Positions 1 to 8,179 of a stretch of DNA of 64,000 bases are shown in pieces; within the stretch, counting starts at the first letter, position 1; every line of letters starts with the position of its first letter. Under the pieces are notes generated by a model. The model had not been told where the DNA came from, did not search any database, and saw nothing but the letters and a program-made list of their open reading frames with translations. The DNA lies in assembly GCF_024509055.1 (NCBI RefSeq), contig NZ_JANINM010000538.1, positions 17,278 to 81,277 on the forward strand, in the 5' to 3' direction. This DNA comes from Mesorhizobium sp. (GTDB taxonomy: Bacteria > Pseudomonadota > Alphaproteobacteria > Rhizobiales > Rhizobiaceae). The position numbers were made by a program, and so were the translations under genes.

Positions 1-528
1 GATGCCGTCCTTGACGAGCGCGATGGCGGCGGATCGGGTGAAGCTGATAACGGCTGCCTTGGTCGCCGCGTACACCGACGATGCAGGTTCGGCCTGCCTC
101 CCGGCCTGCGACGCCATATTGATGATCGAGCCGCCTTTGCCGTCGGACTTCATCTGCCGGGCGACGGCCTGCATTACGAAGAACAGGCCGCGCACGTTGA
201 CGTTGAACAGGCGGTCGAAATTCTCGGTCGACACGTTCAGCAACGGCTCCATGCCGAAAACGCCTGCATTGTTGACCAGCACGTCGATCCGGCCGACCTC
301 GTCCGCCAGCTTCGTGAGGCGTACACCGATGTTCGCGACGTCGGCGACGTCGAGCTCGAGCGGCACGGCCCCGCGTCCGATCTCGGCGGCGGCTGCAACG
401 GTCCGTTCCTTCCGGACATCCGCGACCACAACCTTGGCACCTGCAACCGCAAACGCCGCCGCGACCGCCCGGCCGATGCCGGCCGCCCCGCCGGTCACGA
501 GAACCGTTTTCCCAGCAAAGTCGGGCAT
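1..528 (-). CDS. SDR-family oxidoreductase, C-terminus outside the window
   Basis: Short-chain dehydrogenase/reductase, using NAD(P)H to oxidise or reduce an alcohol or ketone. The 176 codons present show the N-terminal Rossmann motif TGGAAGIG (about residues 13-20), the NNAG motif near residue 90 and the catalytic pair Y153-x3-K157 (YAATK). The substrate-specifying C-terminal third is missing because the gene runs off the left edge. The ATG at 528 lies 2 bases after the stop of the mannitol-dehydrogenase-family gene, so the two are almost certainly co-transcribed and probably act on the same polyol or sugar acid. The exact substrate cannot be read from the sequence. Family call is firm. Confidence 0.92.
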   Translation of the reverse strand, partial: MPDFAGKTVLVTGGAAGIGRAVAAAFAVAGAKVVVADVRKERTVAAAAEIGRGAVPLELDVADVANIGVRLTKLADEVGRIDVLVNNAGVFGMEPLLNVSTENFDRLFNVNVRGLFFVMQAVARQMKSDGKGGSIINMASQAGRQAEPASSVYAATKAAVISFTRSAAIALVKDGI

Positions 529-530
529 GG

Positions 531-2063
531 TCAGGCCCGTGAAGCGTGTTCGAGGGCGCCGAGCATGTCGCCATTGTCGATCATCGCGTGCGCCTTTTCG
601 AAGGCTTCGACCATGCGGGGGTCATCGGCAAGCCGGAGCGACTTGAACATGGAGAGACGCAGGATCGCGAGATGGTCATCCGTCTCAAGGATGGCGCGGT
701 CTTCGGCGGTGAGCTTCGGCTCGTTGACGAGGATCGGCCCGCCCTGCAGGTCGCTGCCGGCGAGGTAGCGCTCGAAGCATGCCAAAGCCAGAGCCACCCT
801 GGCAAACGAGGCTTCGCCGGCGAGCATCATCGACAGAGTTTTGGTCAGAAACACCGGCAGCTTGGCGGCGCCGTTGTTGGCGATGCGTTCCAGCTGGTCG
901 CCGATCGCCGGATTTGCGAAACGCTCGAGGACCATATCCTTGTAGGCGGCCAGCGACAGGCCTTGCGGGCCCGACACACGCGGCATGGCATCGCGCTCGA
1001 GGAAACCGTCAAGGTAGGCGCGGATGGCCGGATCACCCAGCGCGTCGTGCACCAGGCGGTAGCCGCACATCAGCGCCGGATAGCTGAGCATCATATGGGA
1101 GGCGTTGAGCAGCCGCCCTTTCACGGCTTCGAAGAGCTCCACGTCGTCGCGCAGTTCAACTCCGACCTGCTCGAGGGGCGGCCGTCCCGCGACAAAGCGG
1201 TCCTCGACCACCCATTGGGTGAAGGACTCGGCCGTCACCGGAGCCCGGTCATCAATTCCGGTCAGGTCGCGGATCTGCATTATGGTTGCATCGTCGACCC
1301 GTGGCGCAATCCGGTCGACCATGCTGTTCGGGAAGGTGACGTTGGCGGCAATCCACGAAGCAAGCTCCGGATCGCGGGCGCCGGCAAAGCCGAGGATCGC
1401 CTTCTCGGCGACCTTGCCGTTGCTGCGCAGATTATCGCAGGACAGGACGGTGAATCCGGCCAGACCTGCCGCGCGACGGCGCTCGAGCGCCTCGACGATG
1501 TAACCGAATGCCGTGCGGGGTTGGCTTGGCTGGCGCAAATCCGCCACTACATCGGGATTGGCGAGATTAAACGCGTCCGACGCCTCATCGATGTTGTAGC
1601 CGCCTTCGGTGATGGTCAGAGAGACGATGCGCGTGCTGGGGGCGGTCAGCGCGGCAAGAGCGTCAGCGCCTGCCGTAGGCGCGTGGATGTAACGGAGCAG
1701 CGCGCCAATGATCTGCGTAGCGCTGGTGCCATTGGGCGCGAATTCCGTAAGGCTGTAGAGCCCGTCCTGCTGGCTGATGGCCCGTGCCTTACCCGACGCC
1801 GCAGGGCTGTCCCCCAATCCGATTCCGATGATGCCCCAATCGCTCACCCCAGGTAGGTGGAGGCAGCGGTCGACATAAAGCGCTTCGTGCGCCCGATGGA
1901 AGTTGCCGACACCGATGTGGACGATGCCAGGCCGGACGGCGGAACGGTCATAGCCGTAGGCGGAGGCGCGACCATGTATCCGCGAAATTGTTTCCGGGGT
2001 GAGTGAAATCCGCTCGCGGCCGCCCGCCTGACGCTCCGCGCGGTTGGTATTTTTGAAAGCCAT
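531..2063 (-). CDS. Mannitol dehydrogenase family protein (polyol/hexuronate 2-dehydrogenase)
   Basis: A 510-residue member of the polyol-specific long-chain dehydrogenase family (mannitol 2-dehydrogenase, fructuronate reductase, arabinitol dehydrogenase), interconverting a polyol and a ketose with NAD. The N-terminal dinucleotide-binding segment contains IVHIGVGNFHRAHEA. The family catalytic lysine is in KGRLLNASH at about K315. Length is normal for the family. I chose the ATG at 2063 because a GGGAGGAG ribosome site (about 2068-2075) is well spaced from it; an in-frame TTG at 2066 is the alternative. It is followed by an SDR gene and preceded by a ROK regulator, all on the minus strand and divergent from an FrcBCA-type importer. 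Import and oxidation of a fructose-related polyol is a reasonable inference. Confidence 0.9.
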   Translation of the reverse strand: MAFKNTNRAERQAGGRERISLTPETISRIHGRASAYGYDRSAVRPGIVHIGVGNFHRAHEALYVDRCLHLPGVSDWGIIGIGLGDSPAASGKARAISQQDGLYSLTEFAPNGTSATQIIGALLRYIHAPTAGADALAALTAPSTRIVSLTITEGGYNIDEASDAFNLANPDVVADLRQPSQPRTAFGYIVEALERRRAAGLAGFTVLSCDNLRSNGKVAEKAILGFAGARDPELASWIAANVTFPNSMVDRIAPRVDDATIMQIRDLTGIDDRAPVTAESFTQWVVEDRFVAGRPPLEQVGVELRDDVELFEAVKGRLLNASHMMLSYPALMCGYRLVHDALGDPAIRAYLDGFLERDAMPRVSGPQGLSLAAYKDMVLERFANPAIGDQLERIANNGAAKLPVFLTKTLSMMLAGEASFARVALALACFERYLAGSDLQGGPILVNEPKLTAEDRAILETDDHLAILRLSMFKSLRLADDPRMVEAFEKAHAMIDNGDMLGALEHASRA

Positions 2064-2102
2064 CAAGGCTCCTCCCAGTCAACAACAAACCCCGTCCCAT
2101 TA

Positions 2103-2121
2103 ATTCCTTTACAAAAGAAAT
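2103..2121. promoter_or_regulatory. Inverted repeat upstream of the mannitol-dehydrogenase-family gene, possible ROK operator
   Basis: An AT-rich dyad in otherwise GC-rich DNA: ATTCCTTT, a 3-base spacer, then AAAGAAAT, with 7 of 8 positions symmetrical. It lies 40-58 bases upstream of the dehydrogenase start, between it and the ROK gene. T-run/A-run dyads are typical of ROK-family operators, so autoregulation of the local operon by the ROK protein is plausible but unproven. Confidence 0.45.
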
Positions 2122-2166
2122 AAATTGTCATCAAGGCGTTTTTTGGACGGCGCATGCGGGTTTTCG

Positions 2167-3369
2167 TTAAGGGTGGACCTCAGGCTCGGCCAGGCTCACC
2201 CTCGAAATGTCGAACGCGTTGTGGTGCGCGATCGCGGCCGCGCCGACCGCGCATTCGTATTTTCCAAGGGGAGAGAGCCTGACGTCGGGCATAGCGATGC
2301 CTGGGATGATAGAGGTCCTGATCTTGTCCCTGACCTCCTCGAGGCATGCCTCCGCGACTGGCAGCATCGCCCCGCCCAGCACCACGGTGCCGGGATTGAA
2401 CACGTTGACCAGAGAGACGAGCCCTATGCCAAGCCAGTGGGATAGCTGCTTGATCGCCTCGATGGCCTTGGCGTCCCCGTCCGCGGCCTTCATCGCGACT
2501 TCCGCCGGGAGAGCGAAGAGCTTCTCTTCGGACAGCTCGTCAGTTCCGAGGTAGCCGCGCGCCAGGGCTCGGAGATTGGTCCTTGCCTCGAGGCACCCGC
2601 GCTGCCCGCAGCTGCAAAGGGGGCCGTTCTCGGAGAGCTTGATGTGCCCCAGTTCGCCCGCCGTTCCTGTGGCTCCGCGGAGAAGCCGGCCATTCAGGAT
2701 GGCGGCGCCGCCCACGCCCGTTCCGAGCTTGAGAAACACGGCTGAAACGCTTGAAAGCCCGGGCTGCGTGTAGACCGATCCGAAGGCCGCGGCGTTGGCG
2801 TTGTTCTCGATGGAGCAGGGGAGCGACGTGACTTCCTTGAGCAGCGCGCCAAGATCGACGTCCTTCCAGCCGAGGATCGGAAGGTTGATGATGTAGCCGC
2901 TGTTGGTGACGAGTCCGGGGATGGTGACCCCGACGCCGAGGATGCGGTCGCGGAACCGGATGTCGTGCGACAGCATGGCGATGTGGTCGCCGATCGCCTT
3001 GACAGCCTCGGCCGGCTCCAGTGACCTGGAAACGAAAACCTCGGACGAGTTGACGGTGAGGGCGAGCAGGTTGAGGAGGGCAAACCGGATGATGCCGACG
3101 CCGATTTCGATTCCAAGAAAATAGGCCCCCTCGGGGTCGATCTCGACGTTTAGTCCGGGCCTACCGACCTCCCTGGCTCCGGAAACACGTTGCTGGCGGA
3201 CCTCCCGGACGAGCCCTCGAACCTCCAAATTCGCGATCAGCCGAGTAATGGTTGCAGGGGTCAACGAGAGCTTTCGGGCGATGTCTGCGCGGCTCTGTCC
3301 GCCCTGTGTCCGGAGCACGGTCAGGATGCTGAGTTCGTTCACGTATTTGGCTAGGGTCTGGTCTGCCAT
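2167..3369 (-). CDS. ROK-family transcriptional repressor (FrcR/NagC-like)
   Basis: A sugar-responsive DNA-binding protein with an N-terminal winged helix-turn-helix (segment SRADIARKLSLTPATITR within the first 60 residues) and a C-terminal ROK sugar-kinase-like domain. The ROK zinc motif C252-S-C-G-Q-R-G-C is intact, and the phosphate-binding GTGVGGA loop is present. The ATG at 3369 is preferred (GAAGG five bases upstream) over an in-frame TTG at 3435, giving 400 residues. It lies between the dehydrogenase genes on its own strand and the divergent frcBCA-type operon, the usual position for the local repressor. The effector is probably the imported sugar or its phosphate. Confidence 0.92.
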   Translation of the reverse strand: MADQTLAKYVNELSILTVLRTQGGQSRADIARKLSLTPATITRLIANLEVRGLVREVRQQRVSGAREVGRPGLNVEIDPEGAYFLGIEIGVGIIRFALLNLLALTVNSSEVFVSRSLEPAEAVKAIGDHIAMLSHDIRFRDRILGVGVTIPGLVTNSGYIINLPILGWKDVDLGALLKEVTSLPCSIENNANAAAFGSVYTQPGLSSVSAVFLKLGTGVGGAAILNGRLLRGATGTAGELGHIKLSENGPLCSCGQRGCLEARTNLRALARGYLGTDELSEEKLFALPAEVAMKAADGDAKAIEAIKQLSHWLGIGLVSLVNVFNPGTVVLGGAMLPVAEACLEEVRDKIRTSIIPGIAMPDVRLSPLGKYECAVGAAAIAHHNAFDISRVSLAEPEVHP

Positions 3370-3443
3370 GGCGGCCTTCGGTCCCGGGACGAGATAATTT
3401 GTTACATCAGTAGCGGATGCCACTTGGAAAGCCAACGCAAGGC

Positions 3444-3478
3444 CCTAATTAATTACTATACTAAAAAAATTATTGACA
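3444..3478 (+). promoter_or_regulatory. AT-rich divergent control region with TTGACA, candidate ROK operator and promoter
   Basis: A short AT-rich block between the ROK gene and the sugar-binding-protein gene. It contains TAATT and AATTA half-sites around an A-run (about 3446-3472), resembling the dyad at 2103-2121, and a perfect -35 hexamer TTGACA at 3473-3478 on the plus strand. No good -10 box was found at the standard spacing. A repressor here could control both directions. Assignment rests on position and base composition only. Confidence 0.4.
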
Positions 3479-3548
3479 GAAGTCGCACGACGATGCTTGT
3501 TTGTCGCCGCCGCTCAAGGAGGAGCGGCTATCCAACGGGAGGAACTCC

Positions 3549-4565
3549 ATGAAGTTCGTAACGGCCGCCGTCGCGTTTGGCCTCGCCGGAATGTTCGCGT
3601 CGAGCGCGTTTTCGGCAGAAATCATCGGCATCATCACCAAGACCAATACCAATCCGGGCTTCGTGAAGATGCGCGAGGGGGCCGAGGAGAAGTCCAAGGA
3701 ACTCGGTCTCGAGCTGCGGTCTTTCGCGGGCAAGTTCGATGGCGACAACGACACCCAGGTCCAGGCAATCGAAAACCTCGTCGCCTCCGGCGCTAAGGGC
3801 ATTCTCATCACCCCGAGCGACACCCAGGCCATCGTTCCGGCCGTCCAGGCTGCACGCAAGGCAGGCGTCCTCGTCATCGCGCTCGACACCCCGCTGGAGC
3901 CGATCGACGCCGCCGACATGACGTTCGGCACCGACAATTTCCATGCCGGCGAGCTGATCGGCCAGTGGGCGCAGAAGACGCTTGGCGACAAGGCCGCCAA
4001 GGCCAAGATTGCGTTCCTCGACCTTGCCGTTAACCAGCCGAGCGTCGACTATTTGCGCGACCACGGTTTCATGAACGGCTTCGGCATCGACTTCAAGAAC
4101 CTGAACCACTACGGCGACGAAACGGATCCGCGCATTTGCGGCCATGAGGTGACGGGCGGCGCCGAGGATGGCGGGCGCACCGCGATGGAGAAACTTCTCC
4201 AGAAGTGTCCGGACACCAACGTTGTCTACACGATCAACGAGCCGGCCGCTGCGGGAGCGTGGGAAGCGCTCAAGGCGGTAGGCAAGGATGATGGTACGGT
4301 TCTAGTCGTCTCCATCGACGGCGGCTGCCCCGGCGTCAAGAACGTCAAGGCGGGCGTGATCGGCGCAACCAGCATGCAGTTCCTCAAGAACATGGGTTCG
4401 CTGGGCGTCGAGGCGCTCGACAAATACATCAAGACCGGCGCTAAGCCGCAGGCGACCCCGGGACTGAAGTTCTTCAACACCGGCGTGGAGCTCGTCACCG
4501 ACAAGCCCGTCGAGGGACTCAAGTCCATCGACACGCAGCAGGGCCTCAAGCTCTGCTGGGGCTGA
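3549..4565 (+). CDS. frcB: Sugar ABC transporter periplasmic binding protein, FrcB-like
   Basis: A 338-residue periplasmic binding protein that captures a monosaccharide for an ABC importer. It begins with a signal peptide ending around SSAFSA and continues with a ribose/fructose-binding (PBP1-type) fold. Segments such as [32 protein letters not shown] and the C-terminal GLKLCWG resemble the FrcB fructose/mannose/ribose-binding protein of Sinorhizobium as I remember it. The ATG at 3549 was chosen because GGGAGGAA lies just upstream and the signal peptide starts there. It is the first gene of a plus-strand operon with a permease and ATPase, and a stable hairpin follows its stop. Substrate is inferred as fructose-type; no frcK kinase gene is present. 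Confidence 0.88.
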   Translation: MKFVTAAVAFGLAGMFASSAFSAEIIGIITKTNTNPGFVKMREGAEEKSKELGLELRSFAGKFDGDNDTQVQAIENLVASGAKGILITPSDTQAIVPAVQAARKAGVLVIALDTPLEPIDAADMTFGTDNFHAGELIGQWAQKTLGDKAAKAKIAFLDLAVNQPSVDYLRDHGFMNGFGIDFKNLNHYGDETDPRICGHEVTGGAEDGGRTAMEKLLQKCPDTNVVYTINEPAAAGAWEALKAVGKDDGTVLVVSIDGGCPGVKNVKAGVIGATSMQFLKNMGSLGVEALDKYIKTGAKPQATPGLKFFNTGVELVTDKPVEGLKSIDTQQGLKLCWG

Positions 4566-4573
4566 TCCCTAAG

Positions 4574-4599
4574 GCGTGGAGGCGCGACTGCCTCCACGC
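4574..4599 (+). promoter_or_regulatory. Intercistronic stem-loop after the binding-protein gene
   Basis: A perfect 10-bp inverted repeat (GCGTGGAGGC / GCCTCCACGC) with a 6-base loop, 8 bases after the frcB-like stop and 24 bases before the permease start. There is no T-run after it, so it is not a standard intrinsic terminator. Such hairpins commonly protect the 3' end of binding-protein mRNA or cause partial termination, giving more binding protein than permease. That role is inferred. Confidence 0.7.
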
Positions 4600-4623
4600 G
4601 ACCTTCCACCGGACGCAGTTACA

Positions 4624-5691
4624 ATGAGCGATCAAACAATATCGGCCGAGGCCGGGCTTGAGGGCGCGCCGACGGACGTGGCCGCATTTGCCACGAACCG
4701 CCATGGCCCGATGCGGCGGCTCCAGGGCTTCCTGCATAAACACCCCGCATCGATACCATTCTTCGTGCTTTCCCTCGGCTTGTTGGTGTTCGCCGTCGGC
4801 GTCGGTCGCACCTTCTTCGCGCCGTTTAACCTCAGTCTCGTCCTCCAGCAGGTGACGATCATCGGCACGCTCGGCATTGCCCAGACCTTGATTGTCCTGA
4901 CTGCCGGCATCGACCTCTCCGTCGGTGCGATCATGGTCCTGTCGTCAGTCGTGATGGGTCGTCTCGCGGTCGTTTTCGGGCTGCCGCCGGAACTCGCTTT
5001 CGCGATCGGGCTGCTCACCGGCACTGCGTGCGGCTTCATCAACGGTCTGTTCGTCGCCCTGATCAGGCTCCCGCCCTTCATCGTTACGTTCGGCACCTGG
5101 TCGATGTTCGGCGCAATGGTGCTCTATGTGTCGCACTCCGAAACCATCCGGTCTCAAGACGTCGCTGCAGCTGCCCCGATGCTGCAGTGGATGGGCACGA
5201 AGTTCCCGATAGGCGGCGGCGCCGTAGTCACGACTGGCTCGCTGCTGATGATCGCCCTGGCGATCCTCATCTGGTACGTCCTCAACCGCACCGCCTTCGG
5301 CCGCCATGTCTACGCGACCGGCGACGACCCTGAAGCCGTCCGGCTGGCAGGCATTAACTCCGCTGCCACCCTCGTCAAAGTCTACACGATCGCGGGGTTT
5401 ATCTGCGCCCTGGCCGGATGGATCGTGATCGGCCGCATCGGAGCCGTGTCGCCGCTCTCCGGCGCCAACGCCAATCTCGACGCCATCACCGCCGTCGTCA
5501 TCGGTGGCACCTCGCTCTTCGGCGGCCGGGGTTCCATCGTGGGCACCCTGGTGGGAGCCTTGATCGTCGGCACTTTCCGCAACGGCCTCGCTCTCTGGGG
5601 CGTCGATGTCCTTTGGCAGGAATTCGCCGTCGGCGGGCTGATCATCGTCGCAGTCACGATCGACCAGTGGATCAGAAGGATCGCGGCATGA
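4624..5691 (+). CDS. frcC: Sugar ABC transporter permease, FrcC/RbsC-like
   Basis: A 355-residue inner-membrane permease of the branched-chain/ribose type (BPD_transp_2). After a ~40-residue hydrophilic N-terminus there are about eight to ten hydrophobic segments. The family stretch GIDLSVGAIMVLSSV follows the third segment, and GTSLFGGRGSIVGT near the C-terminus is the usual ATPase-contact region. It forms the channel for the sugar delivered by the preceding binding protein. The start ATG at 4624 has only a weak ribosome site. Its stop overlaps the next start in ATGA (5688-5691), so it is translationally coupled to the ATPase. Confidence 0.9.
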   Translation: MSDQTISAEAGLEGAPTDVAAFATNRHGPMRRLQGFLHKHPASIPFFVLSLGLLVFAVGVGRTFFAPFNLSLVLQQVTIIGTLGIAQTLIVLTAGIDLSVGAIMVLSSVVMGRLAVVFGLPPELAFAIGLLTGTACGFINGLFVALIRLPPFIVTFGTWSMFGAMVLYVSHSETIRSQDVAAAAPMLQWMGTKFPIGGGAVVTTGSLLMIALAILIWYVLNRTAFGRHVYATGDDPEAVRLAGINSAATLVKVYTIAGFICALAGWIVIGRIGAVSPLSGANANLDAITAVVIGGTSLFGGRGSIVGTLVGALIVGTFRNGLALWGVDVLWQEFAVGGLIIVAVTIDQWIRRIAA

Positions 5692-6470
5692 TCCAAGCGG
5701 ATCCTCCATCCCAGACCCCTATGCTGCAGGCGCGTGGACTTTCGAAACGGTACGGACGCGTGGTCGCAATGGACAGCGCCGATTTCGACTTGATGCCGGG
5801 CGAAATCCTCGCGGTCATCGGGGACAACGGGGCTGGCAAGTCGACCTTGGTCAAGGCGCTCTGCGGCGCGGTCTCGCCCGACCAAGGCTCGATACATCTC
5901 GACGGACAGCAGGTTCACTTCCGCTCCCCGGTGGAGGCGCGCAACGCCGGGATCGAGACGGTTTACCAGAACCTGGCTCTGGCTCCCGCCCTCTCCATCG
6001 CCGACAACCTCTTCCTCGGCCGGGAGGTGCGAGCGAAGGGCCCGCTGGGCACATGGTTCCGTTTGCTTGACCGCAAGGGCATGCAGGCGCTCGCACGGCA
6101 ACGGCTCTCGGAACTCGGTTTGCTGACCATCCAGAACATCGGCCAGGCGGTGGAGACGCTGTCCGGCGGCCAAAGGCAAGGTGTGGCCATCGCCCGCGCC
6201 GCGGCCTTCGGCAGCAAGGTCATCATCATGGACGAGCCCACGGCCGCACTTGGCGTGAAGGAGAGCCGGAAGGTCCTCGACCTGATCCTGGACGTCAAGC
6301 GACGCGGACTGCCCGTTATCCTGATCAGCCACAACATGCCGCACGTCTTCGAGATCGCCGACAGAATCCACGTCCACCGCCTCGGGAAGCGGATCGCCGT
6401 GATCAAGCCCTCCGACTACACGATGTCGGACGCGGTCGCGATCATGACGGGCGCGCGGAAACCGGATTGA
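5688..6470 (+). CDS. frcA: Sugar ABC transporter ATP-binding protein, FrcA-like
   Basis: A 260-residue single-domain ABC ATPase powering the FrcBC-type importer from the cytoplasmic face. Walker A is GDNGAGKST, the signature is LSGGQRQ, Walker B is VIIMDEPTAAL and the H-loop is ISHN, all intact. It has one nucleotide-binding domain, as in FrcA, whereas RbsA/XylG types carry two. The start overlaps the permease stop by 4 bases. The next gene begins 10 bases later, so the phosphoglucose isomerase is probably in the same transcript. Confidence 0.92.
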   Translation: MIQADPPSQTPMLQARGLSKRYGRVVAMDSADFDLMPGEILAVIGDNGAGKSTLVKALCGAVSPDQGSIHLDGQQVHFRSPVEARNAGIETVYQNLALAPALSIADNLFLGREVRAKGPLGTWFRLLDRKGMQALARQRLSELGLLTIQNIGQAVETLSGGQRQGVAIARAAAFGSKVIIMDEPTAALGVKESRKVLDLILDVKRRGLPVILISHNMPHVFEIADRIHVHRLGKRIAVIKPSDYTMSDAVAIMTGARKPD

Positions 6471-6480
6471 GGGCGGGCCG

Positions 6481-7035
6481 ATGCTTGTTCCTGAAAACGT
6501 CCGCATAGACAGCGTTTCCGGCGCGATCGCACCGGAAACCGAACGCTACGAGAAGCGGCTGTCCGAGCTGAGCCAGATCTTTGCCGACAGGGAAGCGCTC
6601 GGCCGCATGGTCGTGGAGGGGGACCCTCTCGTCTACAAAGTGCTCGCCTACCGCAAGGACGGCAGCGACCTCTGGTTCGGAACGACCATCATCGAAGCAG
6701 GCGACGTGGGCGGCGAGTACTTCATGACCCGGGGCCATTTCCACAAACGCCACGACATGGGGGAGGTCTACTACACACAGTCCGGCAAAGGCGTTCTGGT
6801 CCTTCAGTCCCGCGACGGCCGTGTCGAGCTTTTGGACATGTTGCCCGGCACCTGCTCGTTCATCCCGCCCAACTGGGCTCACCGCTCGATCAACGTTGGC
6901 CCGGAGCCGCTGGTGTTCGTTTGGGTCTGCGATACCGAAGCGGGGAACGACTACGGGGAAATCCTCGAAAAGGGAATGGCAAAGCGGGTCATCGTGGGCG
7001 GCGACGGACTACGGGTCGTCGACCGCGCCGACTGA
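6481..7035 (+). CDS. Cupin-type glucose-6-phosphate isomerase
   Basis: A 184-residue metal-dependent phosphoglucose isomerase of the small cupin type, interconverting glucose 6-phosphate and fructose 6-phosphate; unrelated to the large classical Pgi. The cupin motif TRGHFHKRHDMGEVYY supplies the metal ligands H86, H88 and E95, with H134 in the second motif. Length matches the archaeal/rhizobial cupin Pgi family. It starts 10 bases after the ATPase gene with a GAGGGCGG ribosome site. With transaldolase next it links imported hexose to the pentose phosphate and Entner-Doudoroff routes. Confidence 0.88.
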   Translation: MLVPENVRIDSVSGAIAPETERYEKRLSELSQIFADREALGRMVVEGDPLVYKVLAYRKDGSDLWFGTTIIEAGDVGGEYFMTRGHFHKRHDMGEVYYTQSGKGVLVLQSRDGRVELLDMLPGTCSFIPPNWAHRSINVGPEPLVFVWVCDTEAGNDYGEILEKGMAKRVIVGGDGLRVVDRAD

Positions 7036-7195
7036 CCTTCTTCGCCGCGAAGGCTGGCGGCGCGATCGAGCTCTCCCGGCACGAGGTCGGCGCAGGGAGG
7101 ATGGAATGAAATGCAAGCGGCGCGTCTGCTGAATGCAATCGGCTCGGTGCAGCCGGAGAAAACTGACTTCAACAAACGGACGATGCGGATTTCCA

Positions 7196-8143
7196 ATGGT
7201 ATCGAAGCTTGAACAACTGCGCGCGATGACGACCGTGGTCGCCGACACCGGCGACATCGAAGCGGTCGCCCGCCTCAAGCCTACGGACTGCACGACGAAC
7301 CCTTCGATCGTGTTGAAGGCAGTCGGCAACGCCCAGTTCGCCGACACCGTCGCGGAAGCTATAGCCTGGGGCAAGCGCCAAAGCGGCGACGCCGCGGCGG
7401 CGGTCGCCGACCGTCTCGCCATCTCCGTGGGAGCCGAGCTCGCCAAGCTCGTTCCCGGTCGGGTCTCTACCGAGGTGGATGCCCATCTTTCGTTCGACAC
7501 CCAGCCGTCCATCGCCAAGGGGCGCAGCATCGTCGCGGCCTACGACGAACGGGGCATCGCCCGCGACCGCATCTTGATCAAGCTGGCTTCGACCTGGGAA
7601 GGCATCCGCGCCGCGGAGGTCCTGCAGAAGGAAGGCATCGACTGCAATCTCACCCTGCTGTTCAGCAAGGCGCAGGCGATCGCGTGCGGGGACGCTGGGG
7701 CGTTCCTGATCTCGCCCTTCGTCGGCCGCATCCTCGATTGGCACGTCAAAGCGACCGGGAACGCATTCACGCCCGAGACCGATCCGGGCGTCCGGTCGGT
7801 CCGCGAGATATTCGCCTACTACAAGTCCCAAGGCATCCCCACCGTGGTCATGGGCGCTTCGTTCCGCAACGTGGGAGAGATCGAGGCGCTTGCGGGATGC
7901 GACCGCCTGACGATCAGCCCGGCGCTTCTTGAAGAACTGGCGAGCGACCACGGGCAGCTCGATCGGAGACTCGATGCCGACCAAGTCCCCGCCATGGATC
8001 GGATCGAAATGAGCGAGGCGAAATTTCGCTGGATGATGAACGAGGACCAGATGGCTTCGGAGAAACTCGCCGAGGGCATTCGCGGGTTCGCGAAGGACCT
8101 GCTGACTCTCCGTGCGATGGTGCAGCGGCAACTGGCCGCCTGA
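7196..8143 (+). CDS. tal: Transaldolase, TalB type
   Basis: A 315-residue transaldolase that moves a dihydroxyacetone unit between sedoheptulose 7-phosphate and glyceraldehyde 3-phosphate in the non-oxidative pentose phosphate pathway. Catalytic residues seen are D17 (VVADTGD) and the Schiff-base lysine K129 (RILIKLASTWEG). CTTNPSIVLKA and VVMGASFRN are family segments. The ATG at 7196 gives the conserved TalB-like start MVSKLEQLRAMTTVVADTGD; an upstream in-frame start at 7133 would add 21 unlikely residues. The ribosome site is weak. It sits between two importers, 160 bases after the isomerase and 36 before the fused ABC gene. Confidence 0.95.
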   Translation: MVSKLEQLRAMTTVVADTGDIEAVARLKPTDCTTNPSIVLKAVGNAQFADTVAEAIAWGKRQSGDAAAAVADRLAISVGAELAKLVPGRVSTEVDAHLSFDTQPSIAKGRSIVAAYDERGIARDRILIKLASTWEGIRAAEVLQKEGIDCNLTLLFSKAQAIACGDAGAFLISPFVGRILDWHVKATGNAFTPETDPGVRSVREIFAYYKSQGIPTVVMGASFRNVGEIEALAGCDRLTISPALLEELASDHGQLDRRLDADQVPAMDRIEMSEAKFRWMMNEDQMASEKLAEGIRGFAKDLLTLRAMVQRQLAA

Positions 8144-8179
8144 CTGTCGAAGGCTTCCAAGGGGCGAGGAGAAGGTTTT

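Noticed and set aside
546..1856. A 436-codon plus-strand frame opposite the mannitol-dehydrogenase-family gene
   Set aside because: Same cause: an antisense frame in GC-rich DNA with no family pattern.
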